Below, in pieces: positions 50,483-61,367 of a stretch of DNA of 64,000 nucleotides (positions are counted from its first letter, which is position 1; each line of letters begins with the position of its first letter). The stretch is from positions 1 to 64,000 of the forward strand of contig JABHSQ010000002.1 in NCBI GenBank assembly GCA_018669795.1, in the 5' to 3' direction. Below the pieces are notes generated by a model, which saw only the letters and a program-made list of their open reading frames with translations, searched no databases and was not told the DNA's origin. The position numbers and the translations under genes are program-made. The DNA is from Flavobacteriaceae bacterium (GTDB lineage: Bacteria > Bacteroidota > Bacteroidia > Flavobacteriales > Flavobacteriaceae).

Positions 50483-51601
50483 TTAAAAAACGAGAACGGA
50501 GCCTTTTTGATCACTTTGATCGCTTCCTAAAATGAAATTACATCCCGGAGGACTAATGCGAAATACGTTGCCATTTCCGCTAAATTTTCTCATTATCATA
50601 AATATTTGTGAATATGATATGTAATCTACATCAAAAATAAAGGTGCTGTTTGATAAATTCTCATCAGAAAATATGATCTTAGAACTCGTTCTTATTTCTG
50701 AATTATATTTTTCTGAAAGATTTTTTAATAAGAGTAGGTTTTCAGTTAACACAAAGGTTTTTCTGTTCTTATCAATTTTATGATTAATTGTATTAAAGGA
50801 GATGGCAGTTTTTTTAGCTATAGAGACACCTATTTTAACGATCGCATTGAAGACTAAATTAGTATAAAAATGTTTTTTATAAAAAATAAGCATTGCTCCA
50901 TAAAATCGATCTAAATATGCTGCATCCTTTTTAGTACTTTCTCCTTTGTAATGAAGTATACCTACGCTACCTAAATAATGGTTTTTATATCCTGCTTTAG
51001 TTATTTTATAGGACAAATCAATGTCTTCTCCATACATAAAATAATCTTCATCAAATCCTTCAACTTCATTATATACAGCTCTTTTTACTAGCATAAAAGC
51101 ACCTACTAAAACAGAAATTTCTCCTTGACCATTTCTTTCAATATGATTAGCATAATAGCTTTTTTTAAATCCTATTAATTTTAATAATGATGCTTTTGGA
51201 GTAGGAAGATTTCTTTTGCTTTCAGGTAAAAAAGAACCCGTTCCATCCATTAAATAAACCCCTAAAGCTCCAAGGTCTTTAATGGATTCTGCATAAATTA
51301 AAGACTTTATAAATGTATCTTCTGTAACCGCAGTATCAGGATTAAGAATACAAACATATTCACCTTTAGCAATTTTTACCGCTTGATTATTTGCTTTACT
51401 AAAACCAACATTTTCTTTATTCTCAATTATTGTAATCTCAGGAAAAAAATCTTTAACCATTTGACAACTATCATCTGAAGAATTGTTATCCACCACAATA
51501 ATTTCTGACGCTATACTTTTTAAACTAAGTTGCACACTTAAAATACATTGTTCTAAAAAATACCGAACATTATAATTTAATATGACAACAGATAATTTCA
51601 A
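50483..51601 (-). CDS. Glycosyltransferase family 2 with C-terminal extension
   Basis: 372 aa, start TTG 51601, one base after the recR stop (TAA, one base, TTG), so probably translationally coupled. GT2 core: VVILNYNVRYFLEQCILSV near 5-24, VDNNSSDDS, NVGFSKANNQAVKIAKGEYV and NPDTAV (DxD-like), with FDEDYFMYGEDIDL near 185-200. The C-terminal 90 residues end RISPPGCNFILGSDQSDQKG, a conserved tail in Bacteroidota GT2s. Acceptor unknown; probably surface glycan synthesis. Confidence 0.85.
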   Translation of the reverse strand: MKLSVVILNYNVRYFLEQCILSVQLSLKSIASEIIVVDNNSSDDSCQMVKDFFPEITIIENKENVGFSKANNQAVKIAKGEYVCILNPDTAVTEDTFIKSLIYAESIKDLGALGVYLMDGTGSFLPESKRNLPTPKASLLKLIGFKKSYYANHIERNGQGEISVLVGAFMLVKRAVYNEVEGFDEDYFMYGEDIDLSYKITKAGYKNHYLGSVGILHYKGESTKKDAAYLDRFYGAMLIFYKKHFYTNLVFNAIVKIGVSIAKKTAISFNTINHKIDKNRKTFVLTENLLLLKNLSEKYNSEIRTSSKIIFSDENLSNSTFIFDVDYISYSQIFMIMRKFSGNGNVFRISPPGCNFILGSDQSDQKGSVLVF

Positions 51602-51602
51602 A

Positions 51603-52223
51603 TTAATGATTTTTTAAGGAAGCTTCAAATGGAATTCTATTTATAATACTTCTACCTAAAGTAACCTCATCCGCATACTCTAGCTCATCTCCTACAGAGA
51701 TGCCTCTAGCAATGGTGGTAGTTGTAATTCGATATGCTTCAATTTGCCTAAATATATAAAAATTGGTAGTATCACCTTCCATAGTAGAACTAAGTGCGAA
51801 AATAAGCTCTTTAACAACTCCTGATTTTACTTTTTCAACTAAGGAAATTATATTTAATTCACTAGGACCAATACCGTCCATTGGTGAAATTTTTCCTCCC
51901 AACACATGGTACTCACCTCTAAACTGACTTGTATTTTCAATTGCCATTACATCTCTAATGTCTTCAACAACACAAACTATTTGTTTATTTCGATTGGAGT
52001 TACTACAGATTTCACAAACTTCTTTATCTGAAATATTATGACAGTTATTACAAAAAATAATTTCATCTCGCATTTGTTGCAAACTTTCTGAAAGTTTTTG
52101 AGTATGAGATTTAGGCTGCTTTAATAGATGTAGAACCAAACGCAATGCGGTACGCTTACCTATACCAGGAAATTGTGACATTTCGTTAACTGCACTTTCA
52201 AGAAGTCTAGATGAAAAATCCAT
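51603..52223 (-). CDS. recR: Recombination protein RecR
   Basis: 206 aa. N-terminal helix-hairpin-helix (about 10-45), the four-cysteine zinc finger C58-C61-C70-C73 ([16 protein letters not shown]), a Toprim domain beginning [16 protein letters not shown] and a closing Walker-B-like [12 protein letters not shown]. Works with RecO and RecF in gap repair. Next to a sodium symporter and CoA-binding protein on the other side in a conserved flavobacterial neighbourhood. Confidence 0.96.
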   Translation of the reverse strand: MDFSSRLLESAVNEMSQFPGIGKRTALRLVLHLLKQPKSHTQKLSESLQQMRDEIIFCNNCHNISDKEVCEICSNSNRNKQIVCVVEDIRDVMAIENTSQFRGEYHVLGGKISPMDGIGPSELNIISLVEKVKSGVVKELIFALSSTMEGDTTNFYIFRQIEAYRITTTTIARGISVGDELEYADEVTLGRSIINRIPFEASLKNH

Positions 52224-52307
52224 GTGGTTTATTATTGGAGCAAGATAAAAAAAATGCTTCAGATAATATTAAATTACCTAAAGCATTAAAACTAAAATTA
52301 TAAAATT

Positions 52308-54791
52308 TTATTTTTTTATCATCTTTTTTGTAATTGTTCCAGCATCTGAATTGATTCTAACAAAATAAACTCCATTATTTAATTTTGAAACATCAATTGT
52401 ATGTGAATGAGAGATTGACACATTAGGTTGATATATAACCAATTTACCTAACAAATCAAAAACACTAAAATCTGCTTCTGTGCCTTTATTAAAATTCAAC
52501 TTAATTTTATCGGTTGCAGGATTAGGATACAATTGAACATCTTCGGTAGTTAAAAATGATTCTGTATTTAGAACAGCTGGCACAATTGGTGAAGCCCAAA
52601 CACCCCTTCCATAAGTACCTGCATATATTTTTCCATCTACACTGTTTATTTCTAATTCATTTACGATTACATTTGGTAAATTAGTATTGTATGGTTGCCA
52701 ATCTGTAAATGTATTATCTATATAAAATAATCCATAATTCATTCCTACATATAAGCCGTCTTCACCATTATCATCCCATACAACAGATAATGCACTAAAA
52801 CCAGGTAGATTAAACAAATAATTCACCCATTCACCTCCTCCATCTGAAGAAACAAAAACCTTACTAGAACTATTAGAAGCAACCGCTAATAAGTTTGGGT
52901 TTGTTGGGTGAATAGCAATGGAGTTAATTACACCTCCTGGGCTTGTCATTTGTTCCCAATCTGTAGCACCTCCATTAATAGTTCTATAAATAACACCATT
53001 TTTAACAGCATACATTACTTGATTATTAGTTTGTGATATTTTTAGATGATTAAGGTTACTGCCAAAACTTTGAGAAACTGATTCCCAAGCATAACCACCA
53101 TTCACACTTTTATAAACAGAATTGTAACCTAAATAACTTGTCATATCCTCCACCGGATCTTGCTCCCAAGGAGTTACCCAATTTCCTTGTCCTGACCCTG
53201 GTTCATTTAATTGAATTAAGGTAATCCCACCATTCCAAGATCTGTATAATTGTCCGTATTGGGAGGTTCCGTACATTCTATCGGAATTATCTTTATCAAT
53301 AAAAGTTTCCATACCATCTGCTCCAATCCAATCTCTCCAACCATCAGTAGAGTTATAAAAGGAGGTTCCGTTATCTTGTGATCCACAAGAAATAACAACA
53401 TCTGCTGTTTGAGAAACGCCTATTTTATATAATTGTCTAATCCCTAATCCATTAGTGATATCTGTATAATAACCAGCTATTAAGTTTGTAGAATCTTCTG
53501 TTTTAAAAATACCTCCATCACTTCCAACATATAAAGTGGAACCATCAAAAACTAATATATCAACATCGGCATGACAATATCCTATCCCCATTGATTCAGC
53601 TTGACTAGGTATCCATTCAGATGATTGATCAAAACTTACTCCACCATCCATAGACCTATAAGTTAATACACCTGCAATATGTACTTCGTCAATATTTATA
53701 GGACTTACTGTAATATCCATATCACGAGGAGCTTGACCTCCAGACTGACCAATATCATAACCAAAATAATTACTACCTGTATGATCTAATTCAATAAAGC
53801 TATCTCCAGAATCAAGAGATTTATATAATCCTGCAAAACTTCCTTCACTTGCTTCTAAAACATACACTACAGCATCATCATCTGCAGAAACACCAATCAT
53901 TTTTGGTTCAGAAGGAAATCCTCCAATTGTTGTAAAAGTTACACCTCCATCGATTGATTTATGTACTCCATTTCCAGAAGCATAAACAACATTAGGATCT
54001 CCAGGCTTAAATTCTATATCATAACTCTTATTATCTGATAGTGGCGAACTCCAGTTTAGACCCCCATCTGAAGTAACTTTTAAACCATTATTCTCATAAG
54101 AAGCAAATATAATGTCACTATCCGTTGGATGAATTAAAATTTTATTCACATTTGTATTTGTTAAATCTGCAATTTTTATCCAAACTGCTCCTGCATCTAA
54201 AGACTTATATATCAATCCACTATTTGAACCAAAATAATAAATATCAGAATTTTGCGGATCTATTGCAACAGCATACACACTTAAATTTGAAAAATAATCT
54301 CCCATAGGAGTCCAGGTAACACCTGCATCAATAGTTCTCCAAACACCACCAGTTTCTGCTCCAATAATTATGTGATCGCTATTAGTTGCATCTACTGCTA
54401 ATCCAGTAATTCTACCAACTCCTGGGCTCCAAGCAGTGGTAGCATTCCAATAGTCTGGACCCATCTCAACCCAGCTGTCGGTTAACGATTGTCTGGTTCC
54501 TGAAGTTTCATTTAAATATGCATTAAAACTTTCTACTTCAGCTAAAACATTGGTAACAGTAGGAAGTCTTCCATCTTCATTCATGATTCTTTTTGACATA
54601 TACTCCCAACGTTTAAATTGAGTATATCCTGTTCCTTTTCCTTTATCACGATCAGCAAAATAAGATTCCCCATTATCTATAATTTCTTGAACGGTGAATG
54701 TTCCCGATTCAATCATCTCGATATATTCTTGAGAAAATACCGTTGTAATACCTATAAAAAAAACAAGCAACATTAATAATTTTCTAATCAT
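52308..54791 (-). CDS. Large secreted BNR/propeller protein with type IX sorting domain
   Basis: 827 aa. Signal peptide 1-20 (TTVFSQ). Repeated propeller-blade strands with BNR-like DxGxxW/F motifs: TIDAGVTWTPMGD, SLDAGAVWIKIAD, TSDGGLNWSSPLS, VNGGYAWESV, SSDGGGEWVNYL. About 8-10 blades. The C-terminus (about 750-827) is the type A type IX secretion signal: LYPNPATDKIKLNF, ending GVYFVRINSDAGTITKKMIK. Likely surface or secreted; the substrate is unknown, and the Arg residues of true sialidases are not evident. Confidence 0.9.
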   Translation of the reverse strand: MIRKLLMLLVFFIGITTVFSQEYIEMIESGTFTVQEIIDNGESYFADRDKGKGTGYTQFKRWEYMSKRIMNEDGRLPTVTNVLAEVESFNAYLNETSGTRQSLTDSWVEMGPDYWNATTAWSPGVGRITGLAVDATNSDHIIIGAETGGVWRTIDAGVTWTPMGDYFSNLSVYAVAIDPQNSDIYYFGSNSGLIYKSLDAGAVWIKIADLTNTNVNKILIHPTDSDIIFASYENNGLKVTSDGGLNWSSPLSDNKSYDIEFKPGDPNVVYASGNGVHKSIDGGVTFTTIGGFPSEPKMIGVSADDDAVVYVLEASEGSFAGLYKSLDSGDSFIELDHTGSNYFGYDIGQSGGQAPRDMDITVSPINIDEVHIAGVLTYRSMDGGVSFDQSSEWIPSQAESMGIGYCHADVDILVFDGSTLYVGSDGGIFKTEDSTNLIAGYYTDITNGLGIRQLYKIGVSQTADVVISCGSQDNGTSFYNSTDGWRDWIGADGMETFIDKDNSDRMYGTSQYGQLYRSWNGGITLIQLNEPGSGQGNWVTPWEQDPVEDMTSYLGYNSVYKSVNGGYAWESVSQSFGSNLNHLKISQTNNQVMYAVKNGVIYRTINGGATDWEQMTSPGGVINSIAIHPTNPNLLAVASNSSSKVFVSSDGGGEWVNYLFNLPGFSALSVVWDDNGEDGLYVGMNYGLFYIDNTFTDWQPYNTNLPNVIVNELEINSVDGKIYAGTYGRGVWASPIVPAVLNTESFLTTEDVQLYPNPATDKIKLNFNKGTEADFSVFDLLGKLVIYQPNVSISHSHTIDVSKLNNGVYFVRINSDAGTITKKMIKK

Positions 54792-54917
54792 AGCAATAAA
54801 TATTTATTTTTTTTAAAATTAGTGATTTATAATTTAAAAAATTATAAAAAATGCTTTAAAAAAAAATAGAATCTAGTATTACAATCTTTGTATTTTTACA
54901 AAAATTAAAAAAAATAA

Positions 54918-56366
54918 ATGCAAACCATTCATATAATTTTACTAATAGTAGTTTATTTTGGAGTATTAATTTTAATTTCTTATTTAACTGGAAAAGAAGA
55001 CTCTAACGAAGCCTTTTTTAAAGCAAATAAATCTGCTCCATGGTATTTAGTTGCATTTGGTATGATAGGAGCTTCTTTGTCTGGGGTTACTTTTATATCG
55101 GTTCCTGGTGCTGTTGAGGCAAAGCAATTTGGATATTTACAGGTAGTATTTGGATATTTTTTTGGGTATCTAATTATTGCATATGTATTACTTCCTATTT
55201 ATTATAAATTAAATCTTACTTCTATTTATACTTATTTAAGAGATCGATTTGGCAACACAAGTTATAAAACAGGCTCCATTGCTTTTCTAATATCAAGAAT
55301 TGTAGGAGCATCTTTTCGGTTATTTTTAGTGGCAAAAGTATTGCAACTCTTAATTTTCGATGCTTTAGGAGTCCCTTTTTCAATTACCGTTATTATCACT
55401 GTTGCTTTAATATGGCTTTATACATTTAAAGGAGGTATAAAAACCATAATTTATACAGATGCATTACAAACATTTTTTATGCTTGTTGCTGTAATTATAA
55501 CCATCACTTTTCTGGCAAATGCATTGGATCTTAACAGTTTTTCGGAAGTATATATTAATGTTACAGAAAGTGCAATGAGTAAAGTATTCTTTTTAGATAC
55601 GATAAATGACTCTCAGTATTTTATAAAAAGTTTTTTAGCTGGAATGTTTATAGCCATAACTATGACTGGCTTAGACCAAGATATGATGCAAAAAAACCTA
55701 ACGTGTAAAAACCTTAAAGAAGCTCAAAAGAACATGGTTTCTTTTAGTGTGGTACTAATTTTTGTAAATATATTATTTCTAGTTTTAGGCTTGCTACTTA
55801 CCCAATATGCTACACAAAACGGAATTAATGCAACTAAAGATGATTTATTCCCAACGATAGCTATGCTTCCTGAAATAGGAATTATAACCTCTGCTTTCTT
55901 TTTATTAGGGCTAATAGCAGCTGCGTATTCAAGTGCAGATTCTGCACTTACTTCATTAACAACTTCTTTTTGCATTGACATTATAGAGTTAGACAAAAAA
56001 CCCAAGGAACAACAGAAAAAAGTTAGGAAGAAGGTTCATGTATTAATTAGTCTAGTCTTGATTTTAGTGATTATTTTATTTAATTCTCTTTTTAAGGATG
56101 TTTCGGTAATTTGGGAATTATTTAAAGCGGCTGGCTACACTTATGGTCCATTACTTGGATTGTTTGCATTTGGTATTTTAACAAAATCGCAAATCAAAGA
56201 TAAATATGTATGGATAATTGCTGTTATAGCTCCTGTTGTATCGTTTATAATTAATCAATACTCGGTAGTTTTACTAAATGGATATCAAATAGGATTCGAA
56301 ATATTAATCATTAATGGATTGATAACTTTCTTAGGACTAGTACTGATTCGTAGACAACAAAACTAA
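54918..56366 (+). CDS. Sodium:solute symporter
   Basis: 482 aa SSS family, about 13 membrane helices. Typical segments: [40 protein letters not shown], the [14 protein letters not shown] helix 8 motif and [13 protein letters not shown]. Sodium-coupled uptake; substrate (sugar, proline, other) cannot be determined. Overlaps tail-to-tail by 30 bases with the CoA-binding protein gene on the other strand. A weak AATCTTTG box precedes it. Confidence 0.9.
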   Translation: MQTIHIILLIVVYFGVLILISYLTGKEDSNEAFFKANKSAPWYLVAFGMIGASLSGVTFISVPGAVEAKQFGYLQVVFGYFFGYLIIAYVLLPIYYKLNLTSIYTYLRDRFGNTSYKTGSIAFLISRIVGASFRLFLVAKVLQLLIFDALGVPFSITVIITVALIWLYTFKGGIKTIIYTDALQTFFMLVAVIITITFLANALDLNSFSEVYINVTESAMSKVFFLDTINDSQYFIKSFLAGMFIAITMTGLDQDMMQKNLTCKNLKEAQKNMVSFSVVLIFVNILFLVLGLLLTQYATQNGINATKDDLFPTIAMLPEIGIITSAFFLLGLIAAAYSSADSALTSLTTSFCIDIIELDKKPKEQQKKVRKKVHVLISLVLILVIILFNSLFKDVSVIWELFKAAGYTYGPLLGLFAFGILTKSQIKDKYVWIIAVIAPVVSFIINQYSVVLLNGYQIGFEILIINGLITFLGLVLIRRQQN

Positions 56367-56696
56367 AGTGCAAACTTCTTCGTATTCAATATTGTTTTCA
56401 TTTAAAATAGTGTAAAATTCTAGATTTTCGGTTCCAGGATTAAATAATACACGTTTGGGTTTTAACGATACTATGTAGTTATAAAATACTATTTGACGTT
56501 TTGGATTTAAATATAAAGTAACTGTATTGATGTTTTCGAACGATTTATTGTTCGTTATAATTTCTACTCCAGCTACGTCCCCAATTATTGATCCAATGGC
56601 TAAAACCGGATGTCCTTTATTTACTAATTTATAAATCACTTTATAAGAGTATCTTAAGGGATTTAAACTAGCACCAATCACAAGTGTTTTCTTCAT
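56337..56696 (-). CDS. CoA-binding protein
   Basis: 119 aa Rossmann CoA_binding domain of the YccU type: [20 protein letters not shown] near 2-21, [25 protein letters not shown] and [12 protein letters not shown]. These small proteins resemble the CoA-binding domain of succinyl-CoA synthetase; function unknown. Convergent overlap of 30 bases with the symporter gene. Confidence 0.85.
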   Translation of the reverse strand: MKKTLVIGASLNPLRYSYKVIYKLVNKGHPVLAIGSIIGDVAGVEIITNNKSFENINTVTLYLNPKRQIVFYNYIVSLKPKRVLFNPGTENLEFYTILNENNIEYEEVCTLVLLSTNQY

Positions 56697-56943
56697 TTAT
56701 ATAAGCTTAAATATAATACTATGTTAAAAATATAACAATAACTATTTACTAGGTATATAAAGCAGAAATATTTCTCTCTTCGTTGCCTGTTTTTTTTAAC
56801 TGATAGTTCGTGTTAATAACCAAAGTAAAGTAACAAGCACAAAAACAATCTTATTTAAAATTTATTTGAATTAACCACTTGTAATAAGCCCTAAACAGTA
56901 TTGAAAAAGACTTTTATACCAATGGTTTTTTTTAGCTTTTACG

Positions 56944-57945
56944 TTACCATCTAATAATAGCACTTGCCCAGGTAAAACCAGAACCAAATGCTGCTAAAAC
57001 TACTAAATCTCCTTTATTTACTTTTCCTTCTTCCCAAGCTTCAGATAAAGCTATTACAATAGAAGCTGCTGTTGTATTACCGTATTTTTGAATATTATTA
57101 TAAACCTGATCGTCTCGTAATTTAAATTTCTTCTGTACGAATTGAGAGATTCGTAAATTGGCCTGATGTGGAATAAACATATTGATATCTGCAGGGGTTA
57201 AACCATTAGTTAATAAGCCTTCCATTATCACTTCAGAAAAACGAACCACTGCATTCTTAAATACAAAAGTTCCATTCATATAAGGATAATAAGATATATC
57301 ATCTGGATTATTTAAAATTTCTGGAACCCAATGAGCGATACTTGGCCCTTCTACTGTTAACTCTTTGGCATGCTTCCCTTCACTGTGCAAATGAGTAGAT
57401 AAGATTCTCCTTTTTTCATCGTCGCTCCTTGTTAAAATTAATGCTCCAGCTCCATCACCAAAAATTACAGAAACTCCTCGCCCACGATCTGAAATATCCA
57501 ATCCTCCTGAATGAAATTCAGAACCTATCACCAAAATGTTTTTATACATTCCTGTTTTTATAAATTGATCGGCCACTGATAAGGCATATACAAAACCTGA
57601 ACATTGGTTCCTTACGTCTAAAGCTCCAATAGTTGGTAAATCCAACATATCTTGTATTTGCACTCCACAACCTGGAAAATACATATCGGGACTTAATGTC
57701 GCAAAAATGATAAAATCAATATCGTCCTTATCAATACCAGCTTTTGCAATGGCTATTTTGGCAGCTTTTGCACCCATAGATGCAGAAGTTTCATCACTAC
57801 CTTTTTCAATCCACCTTCGTTCTTTTATACCGGTTCTTTCTTGAATCCACTCATCATTAGTATCCATTAATTTTGAAAGATCCTCATTGGTAACTATATT
57901 TTCTGGAACAAAATGTCCCAATCCTGAAATTCTTGATGTGTACAT
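56944..57945 (-). CDS. fabH: 3-oxoacyl-ACP synthase III
   Basis: 333 aa. Condenses acetyl-CoA (or branched starter) with malonyl-ACP. The Cys-His-Asn triad is C115 (VRNQCSGFVYAL), H260 (FIPHQANLRI) and N290 (KYGNTTAAS). Typical start YTSRISGLGHFVPENIVTNE. Branched-chain starter preference, common in Flavobacteriia, is inferred from taxonomy. Divergent from htpG. Confidence 0.95.
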   Translation of the reverse strand: MYTSRISGLGHFVPENIVTNEDLSKLMDTNDEWIQERTGIKERRWIEKGSDETSASMGAKAAKIAIAKAGIDKDDIDFIIFATLSPDMYFPGCGVQIQDMLDLPTIGALDVRNQCSGFVYALSVADQFIKTGMYKNILVIGSEFHSGGLDISDRGRGVSVIFGDGAGALILTRSDDEKRRILSTHLHSEGKHAKELTVEGPSIAHWVPEILNNPDDISYYPYMNGTFVFKNAVVRFSEVIMEGLLTNGLTPADINMFIPHQANLRISQFVQKKFKLRDDQVYNNIQKYGNTTAASIVIALSEAWEEGKVNKGDLVVLAAFGSGFTWASAIIRW

Positions 57946-58141
57946 ATATTTTATGAGATTAATTTAATATTGGAAGTGGAAAGATAGGTATTAACTCAAA
58001 AATGCCGAAGTAATTTGAAAACATAAGTTATGCGCGCATAGTATTTTAAAATCTTATTCTTTTGTCAAGTTGTCAGATACTCAGTTTTGGTACTTTTTTT
58101 GAAGGGAAGTGTTTATATAAAATAATTAAAATTTCATAAAA

Positions 58142-60034
58142 ATGAGTAAAGGAACTATTAACGTATCGGTTGACAATATTTTTCCGCTAATTAAGAAGTT
58201 TTTATATAGCGATCACGAAATTTTTCTAAGAGAATTAATTTCAAACGCCACAGATGCTACCGTAAAACTAAAGTATTTAACCAACATAGGTGAAGCCAAA
58301 GTAGAATATGGCAATCCAATGATTGAAATAAAAATTGACAAAGAAAATAAGAAACTTCATATCATCGACCAAGGAATTGGCATGACAAAAGATGAAATTG
58401 AAAAATACATCAATGAAATAGCATTTTCTGGAGCTGAAGAGTTTTTAGAAAAATACAAAGATGAAGCTGGAGATGATAAAGGTATCATCGGTCATTTTGG
58501 ATTGGGTTTTTATTCTGCTTTTATGGTAGCAGAAAAAGTTGAAATTATTTCAAAAAGTTTTAAAGACGAACCTGCTGTTCATTGGGAATGTGATGGATCT
58601 CCAGAATACGTTACCGAAGCCTCAGACAAAACAGATAGGGGTACAGAAATTATCCTTCATATCGCAGACGATTCTTTAGAATTTTTAGAAGATGCGCGTA
58701 TTACAGAACTACTTACTAAGTATAATAAGTTTATGCCTATTCCAATTAAATTTGGAATGCGTACGGAAACACTTCCAAAGCCTGAAGGTGCAAAAGAAGA
58801 AGATCCTGCTCCTACAGAAGAAGTAGATAATATTATTAATAACCCAACTCCAGCTTGGACCAAACAACCTGCAGATTTAAATCCTGATGATTATAAAAGT
58901 TTTTACAGAGAATTGTATCCTATGCAATTTGAAGATCCTCTTTTTAACATACACCTTAATGTAGATTATCCTTTTAATCTTACCGGAATTTTATACTTCC
59001 CAAAGATGACAAATGATATGAATTCGCAAAAAGATAAAATTCAGTTATATCAAAATCAAGTTTTTGTAACTGATAATGTGGAAGGAATTGTTCCAGAATT
59101 TCTAACGATGCTTCGTGGAGTTATTGATTCACCAGACATCCCTTTAAATGTTTCTAGAAGTTACCTTCAAGCAGACGGTGCTGTAAAAAAGATTTCAAGT
59201 TACATCACTCGTAAAGTAGCTGATAAACTAAAGAGCTTATTTAATAGCAATAGAGAAGAATTTGAACAAAAATGGAATGACATTAAAATTGTTATTGAAT
59301 ATGGAATGCTTTCTGAAGATAAATTCTTTGAAAAAGCACAAGCTTTTGCTTTATTCCCAACAGTAGATAATACATTTTTTACTATTGAAGAATTAAAAGA
59401 AAAAATCAAACCGCTACAAACAGATAAGGATGACAAATTAGTGGTTTTATATGCTTCAAATAAAGACGAACAACACGCTTATATTGATGCAGCAAAAGAA
59501 AAAGGATATGAAGTATTGTTTCTAGACTCTCCTATCGTTTCACATTTAATTCAAAAATTAGAATCTACGGAAGAAAATGTAACCTTTGTAAGAGTAGATG
59601 GAGATCATATCGACAATTTAATTAAGAAGGATGAGGAACAAATATCTAAGTTAAACGAAGATGAGAAAAAGTCTTTAACCACTATTTTAACTGAGATCAT
59701 TCCTAAAGATAAATTTACAGTTCAGTTAGAGGCTATGGATAGTAAAGCCAATCCATTTATCATCACACAACCAGAATTTATGCGTCGCATGAAAGAGATG
59801 CAACAGTCAGGTGGCGGTGGTGGTATGTTTGGAATGGGTAATATGCCAGATATGTATAATTTAGTAGTCAATACTAATAATGAGTTAATTGGCGAAATAC
59901 TAACTACTAAAACTGCAAAAAAGAAAGAGCGTTTGGTTAACCAAGCATTAGATTTAGCACGTTTATCACAAAACCTTTTAAAAGGTGAAGAGTTAACCAC
60001 CTTCATAAAACGAAGTTTTGATATGATTAAATAA
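58142..60034 (+). CDS. htpG: Molecular chaperone HtpG (Hsp90)
   Basis: 630 aa. N-terminal GHKL ATPase: LRELISNATDATVKLKYL near 27-44, DQGIGMTKDEIEKY, the GFGLGFYSAF region (IIGHFGLGFYSAFMVA near 115-130), and catalytic middle-domain residues in the INVSRSYLQ area. C-terminal dimerisation domain with a G/M-rich loop (GGGGGMFGMGNM). Assists folding of stress-labile clients. No heat-shock operator or clear -7 box is evident upstream. Strong terminator downstream. Confidence 0.96.
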   Translation: MSKGTINVSVDNIFPLIKKFLYSDHEIFLRELISNATDATVKLKYLTNIGEAKVEYGNPMIEIKIDKENKKLHIIDQGIGMTKDEIEKYINEIAFSGAEEFLEKYKDEAGDDKGIIGHFGLGFYSAFMVAEKVEIISKSFKDEPAVHWECDGSPEYVTEASDKTDRGTEIILHIADDSLEFLEDARITELLTKYNKFMPIPIKFGMRTETLPKPEGAKEEDPAPTEEVDNIINNPTPAWTKQPADLNPDDYKSFYRELYPMQFEDPLFNIHLNVDYPFNLTGILYFPKMTNDMNSQKDKIQLYQNQVFVTDNVEGIVPEFLTMLRGVIDSPDIPLNVSRSYLQADGAVKKISSYITRKVADKLKSLFNSNREEFEQKWNDIKIVIEYGMLSEDKFFEKAQAFALFPTVDNTFFTIEELKEKIKPLQTDKDDKLVVLYASNKDEQHAYIDAAKEKGYEVLFLDSPIVSHLIQKLESTEENVTFVRVDGDHIDNLIKKDEEQISKLNEDEKKSLTTILTEIIPKDKFTVQLEAMDSKANPFIITQPEFMRRMKEMQQSGGGGGMFGMGNMPDMYNLVVNTNNELIGEILTTKTAKKKERLVNQALDLARLSQNLLKGEELTTFIKRSFDMIK

Positions 60035-60055
60035 TCATTTTAAAACTTAAAATTT

Positions 60056-60091
60056 AAACCTCCTTTTCTTAATTGAAAAGGAGGTTTTTTT
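60056..60091 (+). terminator. Terminator after htpG
   Basis: AAACCTCCTTTTC (60056-60068), loop TTAATT, GAAAAGGAGGTTT (60075-60087), T run to 60091. A 13-bp perfect stem. It also excludes an in-frame TTG at 60073 as start of the following gene. Confidence 0.94.
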
Positions 60092-60117
60092 ATTGTATTT
60101 TTAAAAAAATATTGTTT

Positions 60118-60468
60118 ATGTTTCCATGGCATCAATACCTATTAGCTTTATTGTTTATTCTTGGCGGAGCTAATCATTTTAGAACACCAAAAATTTACAA
60201 AAAAATAATGCCCTCATATATTCCAGCACATAGTAGTTTGGTACTAGCAACTGGTATTTTTGAAATGATTTTTGGGTTTATGTTAATTACGCAAGAAAGT
60301 CAACAAATCGGTGCAATTGGCATCTTAGTATTATTGATACTCTTTATACCAATACATGTTCATATGTTAATAAATAAAGAAGCTTCCTTAAAACTCCCTA
60401 GGTGGGTTTTAATTTTAAGAATCCCTCTTCAATTACTATTGATATACTGGGTTTATTTGTATGTTTAA
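60118..60468 (+). CDS. DoxX-like membrane protein
   Basis: 116 aa, start ATG 60118 after the htpG terminator (MFPWHQYLLALLFILGGANH). Four hydrophobic helices. The LLFILGGANHFRTPKIYKKI segment and MPSYIPAHSSLVLATGIFEM are typical of DoxX-family proteins in Bacteroidota. Likely an inner-membrane protein of unknown role; its relation to the DoxX-like pair at 23.2 kb is only by fold. Converges with the S1/P1 nuclease gene, stops adjacent. Confidence 0.8.
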   Translation: MFPWHQYLLALLFILGGANHFRTPKIYKKIMPSYIPAHSSLVLATGIFEMIFGFMLITQESQQIGAIGILVLLILFIPIHVHMLINKEASLKLPRWVLILRIPLQLLLIYWVYLYV

Positions 60469-61248
60469 TTAGCTGTATATATCATTAAGAATGCTTGCTA
60501 ATCTAATTCCTCCTTTTTGTAATTGTAGTAAAACAGTATTCATATAATCGTAAGAATACCTATATTTTAGTTTTGCTCCTGGCTCAATATTAATATAAAT
60601 CTCTTTACAAAGCGCTCTACTATCATACATCCAATCGATAACAGTCCCTCCTGCTATATCGTTTATTTCTTCTTTAGATAAACTATTTTCATTAACTGCT
60701 ATTTCGGTATACGTCATTCCGTAGCTATCAATCATTTTTGAATCCCAAACCACATGTAAATTAGTTCCATTATTAAACCACTTTACTTTTAAATCATTTC
60801 CTCCTTTATCATCTGCCATTCCAACATGCAGGGGCTGGTGTAAATCACCCATAAAATGAATTAACATTTTTAAATAAAATACTTTATCCTCTTTTGAGGA
60901 ATCACTTTTTTTTAAAACTTCAATACAGGTATTTATTCCAACTATTAAATCACCTTTATGATTTTTGGGATGAACTTCGTAACTGCTATCCAATGGAAAA
61001 TTCACATAATGCCAAGGACTAAATTTTCTATAGTTTTTATCGCTTTTTATTTCATCACCATAATTAGAAACATAGGCAATTGAGTGCCCATCTAATAATT
61101 TATTAATTTCTTTTCTTGCCTTTTTAGAAAGGTATTTTTCAGCAATTTCACCGGTAGCTCTATGTCCTGTTTTACCCCAATCATCTGAAGAATATGACAC
61201 ATACGAGTTCAGGAAAATAAATAATAATAAGATAGGAATTTTTTTCAC
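60469..61248 (-). CDS. S1/P1-type secreted nuclease
   Basis: 259 aa. Signal peptide (about 1-20). Zinc-cluster motifs: W24-G-K-T-G-H29, HYVNFP, HFMGDLHQPLHVG and NLHVVWDSKMID, which together supply the three-zinc site of P1/S1 nucleases. Cleaves single-stranded nucleic acids or 3'-phosphomonoesters outside the cytoplasm; likely scavenges phosphate or nucleosides. Monocistronic. Confidence 0.93.
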   Translation of the reverse strand: MKKIPILLLFIFLNSYVSYSSDDWGKTGHRATGEIAEKYLSKKARKEINKLLDGHSIAYVSNYGDEIKSDKNYRKFSPWHYVNFPLDSSYEVHPKNHKGDLIVGINTCIEVLKKSDSSKEDKVFYLKMLIHFMGDLHQPLHVGMADDKGGNDLKVKWFNNGTNLHVVWDSKMIDSYGMTYTEIAVNENSLSKEEINDIAGGTVIDWMYDSRALCKEIYINIEPGAKLKYRYSYDYMNTVLLQLQKGGIRLASILNDIYS

Positions 61249-61367
61249 GGTGAATTATTTTAACACAAAGATACTATTCCTAATTATTAATAACATATTA
61301 TAAAAAACAATTGAATGTTAAAATTGAAAAAAGTTATATATTGAAATTTATAAAATTCATCATTAAA

